A stretch of 47,540 nucleotides of DNA from Chrysomallon squamiferum (GCA_012295275.1 CM022678.1:7588559-7636098); one strand, 5' to 3'; shown: positions 11,057 to 23,254, numbered from the stretch's first letter. Numbers and translations are program-made. The notes: generated by a model from the sequence alone, not told the origin.

Positions 11057-12102
11057 TTTTATAGTATTATATTATACGCTTGGATTTTTCAAAAGAAACA
11101 AAAATTAAAGGAAAGCAACATGAAATGACAGTGAGTAAAGTTTAGCGTGTGACAAAAATAAGAAAATCAATGACTTTCCTCTATAAAATATGCAGCCGTT
11201 CAACTTTTCCTTTTTAGTATTTTTTCTTTATTTCTTTATTTCTTTGTTTATTTTATTTTTTTTTTTTTTTTTTTTATTCTGGGTAAGTAATCCTACCGGA
11301 ATTGAAAACGATAAACAATTGCAAATACAGGGTTATAGAGTTATCTTCCATGATAACTAGTTCCGTTAACCAACCGATAATATTTTAGGTAACGCTCAAA
11401 AAGTTCGCTAAATGTTTTCGTTGGCTTCTCTTTAGCCAATTAAAGTGGAATTAAAAAGGAAAAACAATAGCAAACAATTAGCTACAGAGTTATCTCCTAT
11501 GATAACTTGTTCCGTTAACCAACCGATAATCCTTTAACTTAGTGTTTATAAATATATTTACTTAATATAATTGTAAAAGAAAAAATTATGATTATTAAAT
11601 ACGCTATTTGGGTTAATATAATCAAAACAAGATAAATAAAAATTATCCTCATCAATAGAAATTTGTTTTTCCATTATGATAATGCTAGCTTAGTAGATAA
11701 AATTTTATAACTGGAAACAAAATAATTTGTAATATTTATTTCAACACAAATACGTTTTATATGAAAAATATAATTTTAGAAAAAACTTCTAAAAATTATA
11801 AGATTTCTGATTTATCCAGTAAAACTATCTTAATAAAATATAATAAATAAAAAAGAATACCATGAATTTATTTTACAAAAAATGTTTTAAATTGATATGT
11901 AATTTGACAGATAAAGTAACCTGCAAATTACTAATTAAATAAATTTATAATTTCTGATTTTATCTTCGAAACAAATACATGCATATGTAGGTTTACACAT
12001 TTCCTTCCATTTTGTATTTTATTAAAATACTTTTACTGGGTAAATCTTTACAAGTCTTGGTATTTTATATTTGGGTTATATGATTAAGTAGATTATTCTT
12101 TC

Positions 12103-12133
<31 letters not shown>

Positions 12134-12331
12134 AACCTCGATACAAGAGATATATTTAAAAATAATAATAAAAAAAAAAAAAAACAAATAAAACATCTTC
12201 CTTGAAATAAACATTTTATTATAAAACATTTTTTAATTATTTTTTAGCCAAGTAATCAATGATTTCTAAGATCAATACTATTCATCGTCTTTTCAAATTT
12301 GTATCATAAGAATTAATATCATGTTTTTCAC
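10191..12331. other. AT-rich stretch without a recognised gene
   Basis: Apart from the direct-repeat pair at 11303-11540, it holds poly-A at 10404-10423, (AAT)n at about 11017-11055, T-rich tracts at about 11220-11276 and poly-A at about 12103-12131. No exon with plausible splice sites was found. Confidence 0.55.
11303..11540. repeat. Pair of direct repeats containing GTTATC...GATAAC hairpins
   Basis: Two related segments of about 80-90 bases (about 11303-11392 and 11461-11540) share CAATTnnnnn...GAGTTATC, GATAACT and GTTCCGTTAACCAACCGATAA. Within each, AGTTATC and GATAACT form a short hairpin with a loop of about six bases. The phrase is related to the GGGAGATAACT motif seen elsewhere. Intervening sequence at 11393-11460 is different. 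Confidence 0.6.
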
Positions 12332-12516
12332 CACTGTTTGAAATACACTTTGAAATCATCATCATTTTCCCTATCATGTATTGTCTGAATGTTTTTATTT
12401 TTCTCATTTGAAATATTTGTATCATTCGAAATATTTGTTTTTGTATAAAACTGCTGCAGACTTGACTGTACTTGGTGCTGTGTCTGGTCAAACATTTTTC
12501 TCACTGCTGTGACTGA
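12332..12516 (-). CDS. Unrecognised internal exon, Gln/Asn-rich
   Basis: A CTCTTTTTTCAG acceptor precedes 12516 and a donor GTGAAA follows 12332 on the minus strand. One frame is open for 61 codons: SVTAVRKMFDQTQHQVQSSL, QQFYTKTNISNDTNISN, then an acidic end (HDRENDDDFKVYFKQ). The first half looks helical. The composition is polar and low in complexity, so function cannot be assigned. Upstream at about 12550-12640 there is an exon-like fragment (KLKSVAKFDEDL) interrupted by stops, so the gene may be decayed. Confidence 0.35.
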
Positions 12517-12686
12517 CTGAAAAAAGAGGCAGAACTGAATCCAGCATCTGTTTCATGATTTCTGAATCAGTCTGGCATCAACTATCAAAACTTTGATAGC
12601 ATCAACTCAAATCTTCATCAAACTTGGCCACAGATTTTAATTTCTGCTTTCACATGTCTGTGCACTGAACTCCATCAAACCATCCT

Positions 12687-12709
12687 ATAAATAATAATAA
12701 TAATAATAA

Positions 12710-12740
<31 letters not shown>

Positions 12741-12768
12741 AAGAAGAAGAAGAAGAAGAAGAAGAAAG

Positions 12769-12811
<43 letters not shown>

Positions 12812-12812
12812 G
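12687..12812. repeat. Compound (AAT)n-(AAG)n-(AAC)n microsatellite
   Basis: Three different trinucleotide arrays adjoin: AAT at about 12687-12709, AAG at about 12710-12767 and AAC at about 12769-12811. Each step changes a single base of the unit. Confidence 0.93.
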
Positions 12813-13378
12813 TAATAATTGTGATATTAGCAACAAGAATAGTAATTACAATAATAATAGTTTACTGTTCTAATGTTAATCATAATAATAACTTTTATTA
12901 CAATAAACAGTAAAATAATAATATTATAATAACATGAAAAAATTGTATTGTTTTAAATTCTTGAATATTTAACTGTCAAGAATACCTGTAATCTTGTAAC
13001 ATGATGATGGAAGGAGAAGAATTAATTCAGAAAGAAATAATTTTTGAAAAATAATTTAAATATAATTTTTGTTTTAACATTTAAAATTATTTTAAATATC
13101 TTTTAATAAAATACTGAAACAGCAACAAAATAAATATAACATTAACATCAATGATGTCAGGTTGTTTCACAAAAACACTTCTATCAGAGGCATGCACTAA
13201 CATACACACATTAAATATACATACATACAGACAGAGCGAGTTAATTTATTTACTGAGCATCTACAAACATAGATCATGCCAGCAAAAAAATGACTTTCTT
13301 GATCCAACAATTCTCTTACGTGAAGGATTCAGATTAAGGCTTGTAGACTTTTTACTGTTAGGACTAATATTAATTTAC

Positions 13379-13495
13379 TGCTTCAAAACTTCCTTATCTA
13401 CATTATGCATCAGTTTGATAAGTCCTTCCATCAACACTCTACCAGCCACCCAGAACAAAGTTTCTCTTGTGAGATCTTTTCCAGATGAGCTTTGT
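13379..13495 (-). CDS. Unrecognised helical internal exon
   Basis: On the minus strand an acceptor CACTGCTAAG precedes 13495 and a good donor GTAAAT follows 13379. The 117 bases hold 38 complete codons with split codons at both ends and no stop: QSSSGKDLTRETLFWVAGR, then VLMEGLIKLMHNVDKEVLK. The second half is an amphipathic helix. The longer ORF on the opposite strand (13151-13573) is probably its shadow, having low-complexity ends and no splice context. It probably belongs with the neighbouring minus-strand exons, but it does not join the exon at 12332-12516 in frame directly. Confidence 0.5.
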
Positions 13496-14929
13496 CTTAG
13501 CAGTGAAAATTATATAAAAATCAAAAATATTGTTCCCAAGATATTAGTGACTGGACATTCTAACTTTCCATAATGAGTTTCTTGTAAAACAATTAAATGA
13601 CAATGATGATTATTTAAACATTTTCCATACCAACAACTATACCATATTAATAGGATCAGTAAAAAATGTCCTGATGTTTGAAGACAGTATCTATTCTGTT
13701 TTTGTACAACAGTTTATTTTAAAAAGAAATTCACAAAATATTAATTTTTGACTGAATGTATTAAACTAGAAATACCTGATTAAACAGAAGTAATTTAATA
13801 CTTATCAAACAACATAAAAACATAAAATTATAAAATGAGATGTTGGTTGAGAAGAAAAGACATCACCACAATTTAAAGTCTTCAGCTGTATTTTTCTGTA
13901 TTTTTGATCACATTAAAACATTTCAGTATACATAAAATAATCTCGTTAATGCTTCAACATTTTCAGAATTATTATCATTTAAAATATTTTCTTATTCTGC
14001 AGAATTCCAAGCTTTCACAAAAATCTATGCTTGTTGCTGAAAGTTAGTTTGAAAAATCTGTGCACTCTTTTGACTTCTTTACATGATGTGCTGGTATTGA
14101 GGAATGAGAGGAAGTCTGTCATACAATCTACAGTTTACTGCCCTTTATCTTAATTTCATTACAAAAACTACACAATGTGATATCTGACTCATATCATCCT
14201 GGCTAGTTACATTTGATGTTATTAAAAAATTAACATACTATTGTACTATTTAATTTCTTATTATTTAAAAAATGATGATTATTATAAATAATCAAAAGAT
14301 GTGATGATAAAAAGAACTGTCAGTGTGTAAAATAAAGTTTAAGTTTGTGAATTAATAAAAGAAAGAAACAAAACTCAGATGAACTGGTCACCTGTAGACT
14401 GCACACACAACACACCAGCTCTGCATGTCAGAGTACAAGTCTGGAAAATTCTCCCTCATCTTCTACCATTAGCACTTGTGTGACCTTTTTCTCTTTTCTA
14501 AAAGTGTGAAAATGTTTTGAGAACAAAATGAAATAAAACTTTAGTTAGTTTCTGTTGTTTAGTTTTGTTTTTTTCCTTTTCTCTTTTTCTAAAAATTGTT
14601 TTTTGGAACAAAATGAAATTTAAACACACACAAAATTTTTTTTCTTTGTTAACTTTCTTTATTTTTTCTGTGTGTGTGAGTTGTTTCCCTTTACCATGAT
14701 AAACACATTATTTTGATTATGTACAAGAAGTTTCAAACTTAAAAAAGTGTGTTAAATACTGCAACTTTTTATCCTACATTAATTAATAGTTTTACATTAA
14801 AGGGAAGTGCAAAAGGTTAATTATAAAATTGTTTACTTCCTCAAAAATAAAGAACTAAAATGACTTACTTTCATTTCCAAACAAACAAAATATTTTTTTT
14901 TTTTCTAAAACTTTATAGAGCTGTCCCAC
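13496..14929. other. Mostly gene-free, two weak exon-like patches
   Basis: On the minus strand, about 14025-14130 reads DRLPLIPQYQHIM, stop, RSQKSAQIFQTNFQQQ, and about 14380-14465 reads VLMVEDEGEFSRLVL before a stop. Both look protein-like but lack a complete supported exon structure. The remainder is AT-rich without a recognised feature. Confidence 0.3.
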
Positions 14930-16330
14930 AATTAACTATTGACTCTAAAACCCAATATATTATAATTTAGAAAATTCACTTTTCTTTAGAAAAACCAAGT
15001 TACTGTCATGAACATGATTAAAAACTAATTCTATGCTTGGATATCTATACCCTTTTAAATGAGGTAATAACAATAACAAAAAATAATAAAAATAAATAGC
15101 CATTTATTATATTTTATTTTAAAACTATTTTAAAAACGAATATTTACAAAATAAAACATTCAGATGAAATGCTGCATCATCATTTTACTGTTACTGTTAT
15201 CTCTTCTCAGTTTGTAGAATAACATTAAAACCATTTTTCTGAATGACTTTTCCATTTTTGACTCATCTAAATCAAATACAACAAGGTGTAACAAAAGGGC
15301 AGTACCTGATGTTCATCAAACAACATAAAAACATAAAATGAGATGTTGGTTGGTACTAAAACTACACAATGTGATTTATTTTGGAGTAACATATAATTGT
15401 TATATTCAAGATTGTACCTTTACTTATATACTCACACAAACACCTACGTACTTGTACACCCTACTAAGTATTTTTAAGTCCAAGCAACAAACACCTCAAC
15501 TAGTTGCAGCAGACTGAATAATTAAGAATATAACTGAAACTATTGTTCTCTGCAGTTATCTGAACCATGTGTTTAATTTCATTTGTTTTTGTTATCCTAC
15601 GTGTTGTGACAATTTCCCATCTAATACTCAAGGTGAGTACATAGTTCACTGACTTCCCACCTACGAAATATGCCAAACAAACCCTCATGTTTTCAGTAAC
15701 ATTAAAATATTTTTCATTTCTATGTGAAGTGATTACCCAAATGTTCCCAATATGCATTGGCTGGATATCGATGGAAGTATAACAAATTTCCCAGACGTCT
15801 GCAATTGGAACAGTTAATAACTGAACAACAGTTTACAAGTAGGGCTATTTTGGTGAGACCTCGCAATTTGCATCCTCGAATTACCCAGCAACAGGCACAT
15901 TTGCACTGAAAGGAGAAATATCTCAATTAATAGTTGACTATAAAACCCAATATATTATAATTTAGAACATTCAATATATTATAATTGGGAAAATTCACTT
16001 TTCTTTTGAAAAGCAAGTTACTGTCATGAACACAATTAAAAACTAATTCTTTGCTTGGACAGGTATACCCTTTTAAATGAGATAATAAGAATAACAAAGA
16101 AATAATAAAAATAAATAGCCATTTATAATATTTTATGTTAAAACTATTTTTAAAATCTGTATTTTCAAAATACAACATTCATAAATGTTGTGTCACCAGA
16201 TGAATTGCTGCTATCATTTTACTGTTACTGACTGTTATCTTTGTCAATAGAATAACATTAAAACCATTTTTCTCAAGAATCTACATCAAATACAACAAGG
16301 TGTAACAAAAAGGGCAGTACCTGATGTAAA
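14930..16330. repeat. Direct duplication of about 0.4 kb flanking an unrelated insert
   Basis: Sequence at about 14930-15330 recurs at about 15905-16330, diverged by substitutions and small indels. Shared marks are ACCCAATATATTATAATTTAG, TACTGTCATGAACA, AATAGCCATTTAT and AAGGGCAGTACCTGATGT. The 0.6 kb between (15331-15900) is not duplicated. It contains a higher-GC piece at about 15720-15905 with open frames on both strands that I cannot identify. Confidence 0.7.
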
Positions 16331-16343
16331 TGGAGATTTTCTA

Positions 16344-16447
16344 TCAGAGCTGGGATCCTTCCTCCAGTTTGTTCAGATTGTAGTCAGCCAATGTTTCACC
16401 AGAAATCTTCACAGTCAGGTAGACTTGTAGTGTCTCACACCAGAGAA
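16344..16447 (-). CDS. Unrecognised terminal exon
   Basis: Minus strand, acceptor AATTTCACAG before 16447. The frame opens as LWCETLQVYLTVKISGET, continues LADYNLNKLEEGSQL and stops at TGA (16344-16346). A donor-like CAG/GTAC follows at about 16316-16321, so the exon may continue in another frame. The codon pattern looks coding, but no family is recognised. It could be the 3' end of the gene whose exons lie at 17689-17786 and 18150-18560. Confidence 0.35.
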
Positions 16448-17688
16448 CTGTGAAATTACAAAAATATGTGATATACGGAAATTTAAAAAACAATCACATT
16501 TAGCTATCATCACAGAAGCCATAGAACAAATGTTTATAATAATAATAATAAAATAAAAATAATAATGAAAAACAGATAAATAAATTATATTAATAATAAT
16601 GATGACAGTAACAAGAAAAACAATAAACTGCAATAATAAAAAATAAGTAATCCATTTAATGAAGGACCATGTCTAATAATAATGGTTTATCATGATTTTA
16701 TCTTTTCATTTTTCATTATTTTCCCCATTCCTTGACTATTGTAGGCTACGTAATTATTGAATTCCTTATAAATGTTACACTAAAGTAAAACTTTTGCCAC
16801 ACACTAGAGGAAAGTGGTTTCAGCTGTTTTTCAGATAATCCTCAAAGTTCCTACTTGATAAAACAAAATTGGCATCTATGAAAAGAAAAAATCAGAAAAA
16901 AAAAAATTGTATCTGATCATTCTTTGAATCTAAATTTTATATCAAACAACATTTATAATTAAAATAAACTAGGCATCTGTGATACTTAAGGATTGTCATT
17001 CTTATAAACTAAATAAAAATAAAAATACAAAAAACAAAAAACAAATACAACTAACCTCTGAATCCAGTGAAAATGCAGGTGACATCACATCACCAATAGC
17101 CGATCAAAATGCTGAAGAAGGATTTCCACTTTCAGTAACAAGCAATCACAGTTTCTGAAACACTGAACATAGAAAAAACTGAGTTGTATAAGTGTATAAC
17201 AAAATACATGCATAAAAATACAATAAATGGTTATAGTTAAAAACTTTTATCTAATTATATATTTCTCTACATTAAATATTTAAATAAACCTTTTTAACAA
17301 TAAAAAAAATAAATTTACTCACTTCAGGACAATTATCTCTCTATTAATTGAAATTTTAGAGATCATACATTACTTTACTTATCATATTACAGAAACACAG
17401 ACCAGGAAATTGTAATGCTGTGTAAATGAATAAATATTCATATTATTTAATGTATCAATACATTTTCTTTGTGGAAATCTTTTACATAACCCCAGTTCGA
17501 AATCAAGTTCAGATTATTTGCATATATTGGATGCATCATGAATATTCATAACTATATTGCAAAATAAATCAGTTTAAAAAACTATTTTAATTATCAAGTT
17601 ATGAACTAAGCCAAGTAAAAATATCTGAAACATTTCAACATTCTGAATATAACAATATCTGTGTCTTAATCTTATATGTGGCTCTTAC

Positions 17689-17786
17689 TACAGAAATGGG
17701 GTTTATGGTTTTTCTGACAAGCCTAGATCCAGTTTCTTCAGTACACTCCTGTACCTCATCATGCAGCTTGAGGACTTTGTAAGCTA
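17689..17786 (-). CDS. Unrecognised internal exon (coiled-coil-like)
   Basis: Minus strand, donor GTAAGA after 17689, possible acceptor TTTAAG before 17786. It has 32 codons without a stop: AYKVLKLHDEVQECTEETGS, then RLVRKTINPISV. The composition is helical, charged and coding-like. A degenerate exon-like patch downstream at about 17080-17150 reads LLLKVEILLQHFDRLLVM and then meets a stop. Family unknown. Confidence 0.38.
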
Positions 17787-18149
17787 CTTAAACACTGCAA
17801 ACTCTGATCAGACTGTGTGAATGTACACTCTGATCTGCATCTACAATGGTAAGCCCTGTTTCTGCAGTCAGAACCACACATAACAATAACAACCCATTCC
17901 TCCAGTTAAAAGACACAACTGATTCATACATTTGTCAATGCACAGCCAACTTCTGATCAAAGTGTTTTCTGAATTCTAGAGGCACTGTTTCTTAGGATTA
18001 ATGTAAACATCAAGGTTAATGTAAAATAGTATATGTCCTTGACCCTCACCCTGACCTTGACCTACATAATTTTCAGTTATCCTTGTGTTAGTGGAGTATC
18101 AGACACTGAAATCACACTTACTGGTTCATCTGGTGTTGAGATTCAGAGA

Positions 18150-18560
18150 AATAGTGGCTTCCAGTTATCTCCCCTTGACTGGAAATACATCAGCTGTGAT
18201 GTTTGAGGAGGTTTCCTAGGCTTTGTTGGAGATGTTGTCCTCTTTCTGGGAGTCTCGTCTCTTTCCTCTGCTTTTCAATGATTTAAGTGTTTTTCTTTGG
18301 CTGGTTTTAGCTCAGCTGACATTAAAGGTTCAAGTTTTTCTCCATGATCACTGACATTCGACTGTTGAGATTGGTCACCTGGTGTGACACTCTTCAACTT
18401 CTTGCTGTCAGAATCGTTGTAGTTGAACATGGTTGGCTGCAGTGTCTGTGGGGCTCAAGGTCACCAACATTGAGCTGATCATCGGCAAAACTTTGACTCA
18501 ACATTAACCAAGAAAGTGGACAACTCGCTGGTCTGATTCTGATTGGTGGGTGCCTCATCT
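18150..18560 (-). pseudogene. Decayed third copy of the coiled-coil gene exon family
   Basis: The minus strand reads APTNQNQTSEL, then in another frame SFADDQLNVGDLE, then DSDSKKLKSVTPGDQSQQSN, LEPLMSAELKPAKEK and, after a TGA, AEERDETPRKRTTSPTKPRK. It matches the left arm of the inverted duplication (27180-27372: SSADEKLNFGDLDIEADHV) and the right arm (45085-45260: SLTPGHQSQQ), with frameshifts in all three. Like the arms it lies next to an (AAAT)n tract (18567-18600). It is a paralogous exon from an older duplication. It ends near a GGGGAGATAACTGG motif. Confidence 0.55.
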
Positions 18561-18755
18561 GAGTAGATAAATAAATAAATAAACAAATCAATCAATCAAT
18601 AAAATACTGAATCAAATATTAAATAAATTAAAAAAAACAAACAGACATAGAATATTAAATAAAGAATTAATCAGTTTTCTTTCTTTTTTCCCCAATTCAA
18701 CAAAGAAATCTATTATTTTATAATTACCACAACAAAAACAACAACTACTACAACT

Positions 18756-19388
18756 ACTACAATTACTTTACTTATTATTATGGACTCTGCTAAGTTATCA
18801 AGCTATTTGTATACTACAATTACTTTACTTATTATTATGGACTCTGCTAAGTTATCAAGCTATTTGTATACTACAATTACTTTACTTATTATTATGGACT
18901 CTGCTAAGTTATCAAGCTATTTGTATACGACAATTACTTTACTTATTATTATAGACTCTACTTGCTAAGTTATCAAGCTATTTGTATACTACAATTACTT
19001 TACTTATTATTATGGACTCTGCTAAGTTATCAAGCTATTTGTATACTACAATTACTTTACTTATTATTATAGACTCTACTTGCTAAGTTATCAAGCTATT
19101 TGTATACTACAATTACTTTACTTATTATTATGGACCCTACTTGCTAAGTTATCAAGCTATTTGAATACTACAATTACTTTACTTATTATTATGGACTTTC
19201 CTTGCTAAGTTATCAAGCTATTTGAATACTACAATTACTTTACTTATTATTATGGACTCTCCTTGCTAAGTTATCAAGCTATTTGTATACTACAATTACT
19301 TTACTTATTATTATGGATTCTCCTTGCTAAGTTATCAAGCTATTTGTATACTACAATTACTTTACTTATTATTATGGACTCTCCTTGC
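18756..19388. repeat. 57/61-bp minisatellite, about 10-11 copies
   Basis: The unit starts ATGGACTCT and contains GCTAAGTTATCAAGC, TATTTGTATACTACAATTAC and TTTACTTATTATT. The first three units are 57 bases and keep an open 19-codon frame. Later ones insert TTG-containing bases (ACTTGCTAAG) to give about 61 bases, and the two forms alternate before the longer form takes over. Unit starts lie at about 18779, 18836, 18893, 18951, 19011, 19068, 19129, 19190, 19251, 19312 and 19373. Confidence 0.95.
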
Positions 19389-19847
19389 ACTAATCTGCTT
19401 TTCTTACTTTTATTATTGAGAATATATTACCAATAGAAAAACTAAGAAGAATGTAAATGAATCAGATTAGTTAATGTGTGAGCTTTTCATACCAGTTTTT
19501 TGATAAACTTCTGTTTCTGTTCTGCTGTCTGTGTGTGTCCCATTCTGATGTTTAGATAACAACACTTTTCTGATTTGTGGTATGTGTCTGAAAAAGTAAA
19601 AACAAAGATAATTTCATTTTTTAGTTTTTTTATTAGTAACATTATTTAGTGTTAAATGTATATAAATGCCATTTACTGATACAAATGAATGTTTATGAAA
19701 AATCAGTATCTTTTAAACATGTGTCATTATAACATGATTATTGATAAACACAAATTCTTTTAAAATGCAACAAATCTGAAATAAAGAAGAAATATTTTAT
19801 TTAAGAACATACACCACGTGTTTTTTTACTACTTCTTTGTATCTTAA

Positions 19848-20165
19848 AAGGTAAATAATGATACAGCTAATGAAGTGACACCTTTTCTGAAAAGCAACTA
19901 AACATATATTTCTAATATATATCTTTCCACAGACAAAAAAAAAAAAAAGAAAAAAAATCATTTACTATGATATATCACACATCAGCAGCTAGATTGGGAA
20001 ATAACATTACTAGTCCTCCATGAGGACTGATCCTGGAACCTTTATCATAAAAGGTAAATAACAATACAGCTAATGAAAAAGAAAAGCTGTTTGTGCAATA
20101 GGAAGTGACATCTTTTTTAAACAAGCCACTAAAAATCTATTTTTAGTACACGTCTTTCCACAGAA
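19848..20165. repeat. Diverged tandem duplication beside the first gap
   Basis: AAAAGGTAAATAA, ATACAGCTAATGAA, GAAGTGACA and GTCTTTCCACAGA recur in order at about 19846-19935 and about 20047-20165, the second copy being longer. It lies immediately before the assembly gap at 20222. Confidence 0.6.
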
Positions 20166-20221
20166 AACCCCCCAGATAAAACCAACAACATATATATTTT
20201 CTTAGGTATATCAGGCACAGA

Positions 20222-20421
20222 NNNNNNNNNNNNNNNNNNNNNNNNNNNNNNNNNNNNNNNNNNNNNNNNNNNNNNNNNNNNNNNNNNNNNNNNNNNNNNN
20301 NNNNNNNNNNNNNNNNNNNNNNNNNNNNNNNNNNNNNNNNNNNNNNNNNNNNNNNNNNNNNNNNNNNNNNNNNNNNNNNNNNNNNNNNNNNNNNNNNNNN
20401 NNNNNNNNNNNNNNNNNNNNN
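20222..20421. other. Assembly gap of 200 N
   Basis: Exactly 200 unknown bases, a conventional scaffold-join length, so the true distance and orientation across it are unverified. Confidence 0.99.
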
Positions 20422-21396
20422 CAGGCAAACAGATCAAGGAAGGATGAAGTTGTCTTTGTCCTCCCAGTACTGGTCAGTTGTATTTGACAATGTGTTTAGT
20501 TTTGAAAACTGTACATTCACTTTAGTGTGAACACTGTCAGTGTATATTAAAAGAGAGTCACATTTTGTTGGATTGTTCTTATTTACAATCATCTAAACAT
20601 CAGCTTTTTCAAACTACTGGCTTATCTTGATTGTTTTATCACTTTATTCTATATACATAATGAACTGCTTCTAATTAGTTCTCAGTAGATGTGGATTTCA
20701 CTCAACATAAAGTGTTGTTTATGCACATCAGGATCCACAGAACTCAGTGAAAATTTACATGAAGCATGTAATAAAGGTCAGTAAGTCACTGTACATCTTG
20801 TTGAAACTTAGAATATTTATTTGTCAAAACAGATTATTTTTCTGTTCTTATTACCATTACCTTTTAATTTAATTGATTTTATAATGGTTTTTTAAACCTT
20901 TTTTTATTAACTATTTACACTTTTTAAAATGTAAATATTTGTCATTTTATTTTAAAGAGTAATTAGTGATATTTAGAGGTTGTTAAAGGTACAAATAGTG
21001 AGAGCGAGTGTGTGAGATACTGGTTTGTCTTCAGACATCTTATAAAGTACACACAAACACACACTATGCTATCACACAGTTAGAACTAAATGTTTTATAT
21101 ATCAATATATCATCATGTCATTAATCACATTTCTGCCCATCCAACTACATGTGCTTCTGTTCATTTATTCTTTCAATCATCCAGCATTTATCACATCAAG
21201 TGAGCTATTCTATTTGGATATTATGTGAATGTATCATCCCTCCCTATCTCTAACCAGGCTAACCATTTTACTTCATCCATTTATATCTCTTATTCATCAT
21301 CCATCCATCTTTCTGTCCCATACTTCCACACGTATACATGAATCCAGTGATTGATCTAAGCACAAAGAATCTATTTTTTTTTTTATCACAATCACA
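20422..21396. other. No supported gene
   Basis: AT-rich. Next to the gap the minus strand (20422-20480) reads TGRTKTTSSFLDLFA without a stop, which could be an exon remnant, but it is too short to support. Confidence 0.35.
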
Positions 21397-21480
21397 TCAA
21401 GCTGAAACTTGGAGTTTGTCACAAATGTTGTCACCCTGTGATTGAAACAGACTCCTGCACTTGTCCAGACTGCTTATTTG
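21397..21480 (-). CDS. Possible small terminal exon
   Basis: The minus strand reads SLDKCRSLFQSQGDNICDK, LQVSA and TGA at 21397-21399. The composition is coding-like and GC is higher than around it. The upstream long frame runs through AAAT and AC repeats and is an artefact. A separate unique patch at 21715-21835 is open in two minus frames. No splice-phase test is available. Confidence 0.22.
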   Translation of the reverse strand, partial: QISSLDKCRSLFQSQGDNICDKLQVSA

Positions 21481-21499
21481 TATATATATAAAAAAAAAA

Positions 21500-21700
21500 A
21501 TTAATAAAAAATAAAAAAATGAATGAATAAATGTATAATTAAATAAATAAAAGCAAATAAATAAATAAATACAAAAGAATAAATGTATAAATAAATAAAT
21601 AAAAACAAATAAAGAAATAAAGAAAAATAAAGAAAGAAAGAAAAATGAATAAATGTATAAATAAATAAATAAAATAAATAAATAAACAAATAAATAAATA
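21500..21700. repeat. (AAAT)n tetranucleotide repeat
   Basis: Interrupted AAAT units with AAAG and AAAC variants fill this stretch. Confidence 0.9.
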
Positions 21701-21842
21701 ATTACAATGATAAGGACAGGCCAGGAGTTGGTTTGTTTAGCTTGGAAACAGGATATTTGAGCTGAACACAAAGAGTGTTTAATAAACAAGTGTTTAGCAG
21801 GTTGATAATCAACAACTCCACCCAGTGTTTCATAGACAAATA

Positions 21843-22075
21843 ACACACACACACACATACATATACACACATACATACACATACACAAACAACACACAAA
21901 TACACACACATACATACATACACAAATGCACACACACATGCACACACACATGCGTTCAGACACATACATACACACATACATACATACACATACATACATA
22001 CATGCATACAGACACATACATACACACATACATAAAAACATACAGACACATACATACATACACAAACAACACTCA
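21843..22075. repeat. (AC)n/(ATAC)n repeat
   Basis: A mixed array of AC and ACAT units. Cysteine/valine-rich and threonine/histidine-rich frames over it are artefacts. Confidence 0.93.
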
Positions 22076-22296
22076 CACAGATGCATTTTTATTCTCAGAT
22101 GATCTGTACAGACTACAAACTAATCAGTGTTTCAGTGTAAATTAACACTGCATGTCTCTCTATACACCAACTTAAACTACTAAGTCAAAGGTTACCATTC
22201 ATTTAACATTCTTAATAAAAAAAGGCTTTTAATCTGGAAACCCTTTCTGTATTTTTTCTATTTATACTCACTATGCCTAGTCAAAGACTGTCATTA

Positions 22297-22297
22297 C

Positions 22298-22342
<45 letters not shown>

Positions 22343-22393
22343 GCAATAATAGTAACAGTAATAATAATAATAATAATAGTAATAATAATAATA

Positions 22394-22424
<31 letters not shown>

Positions 22425-22580
22425 ACATAATAATAATAGCAATAATAGAATAGCAATAATAAAAATAATAATATAATAATGATATAATAATAATAATAAG
22501 AGTAATAGTAATAATAATTGCAATAGAAGTAGTAATAATAATGACATCAATAATAATAATAATAGTAATAATAATAATGA
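22297..22580. repeat. (AAT)n array with AGT, AGC and ATG variants
   Basis: A long interrupted AAT array of nearly 290 bases. A second (AAT)n lies at 23580-23625. Confidence 0.93.
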
Positions 22581-23254
22581 TAATAACAATTGTCTTTTTC
22601 TATGCATTAAAATGAGTTTCAAACTACCAAGTAAAGAGGTGCACATACATATGCATACACACACACATGACCACAAACACTTAGATACTTTTAATTCATG
22701 ACTTTGTTATTTAACAACAAAATGAATTAACGTTTGCTAGTATAAGAAATGAAACATTCAGATATTCTGATTTTTTTCTTCTTTAATATGTAAACATAAT
22801 AAAAAAAATTATAAAAAATTTAATATAAATACATTACACAGAAATTTGTAAGAGCCCCCCACATAAAAAAATAAAAAATAAAAGAAAATAAAAGAAAAAG
22901 TAAAGTTTTGGAGAGATACAATATATTTGTTATCATTCCAGGAAGGGCCTCTATGGAACTTTAATCCATAATGTATCAAAGAATTTGTATTACATTTTAG
23001 AATGAACAAGAATTATTATTTGTTTCTCACTTTTAATACAACAAAAGACAAATATTGAATAATAATATATCTTGTAATATACATATAAAGTTGTATAAAG
23101 AGGAACCAATATAAACATGTAGGTATGTTCCAAGAACACTATATTTCAACTTGCATCTGTTAATATGTGATAAATAATTAAAACATAAACAAAATATTTA
23201 CAGTGGATTCTATAAAAACAGGACTGTTGGGTAATGCCATTTTAGACTGCACAC

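Noticed and set aside
12703-12815. Compound trinucleotide array considered as a CRISPR-like or coding repeat
   Set aside because: Uninterrupted 3-base units without spacers: an ordinary microsatellite.
13151-13573. 140-codon plus-strand ORF
   Set aside because: It overlaps a better-supported minus-strand exon (13379-13495) with splice sites, and its own sequence has no domain character.
15500-15926. Two minus-strand ORFs and a plus-strand frame (LVRPRNLHPRITQQQAHLH) in the insert at 15.5-15.9 kb
   Set aside because: Some resemblance to transposon-type protein sequence was considered, but no diagnostic motif was found on either strand.
21702-22086. Cysteine/valine-rich open frames of 100-229 residues resembling small cysteine-rich proteins
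   Set aside because: They translate an AC/ATAC repeat and the adjoining AAAT repeat. No signal peptide, splice site or non-repeat core.
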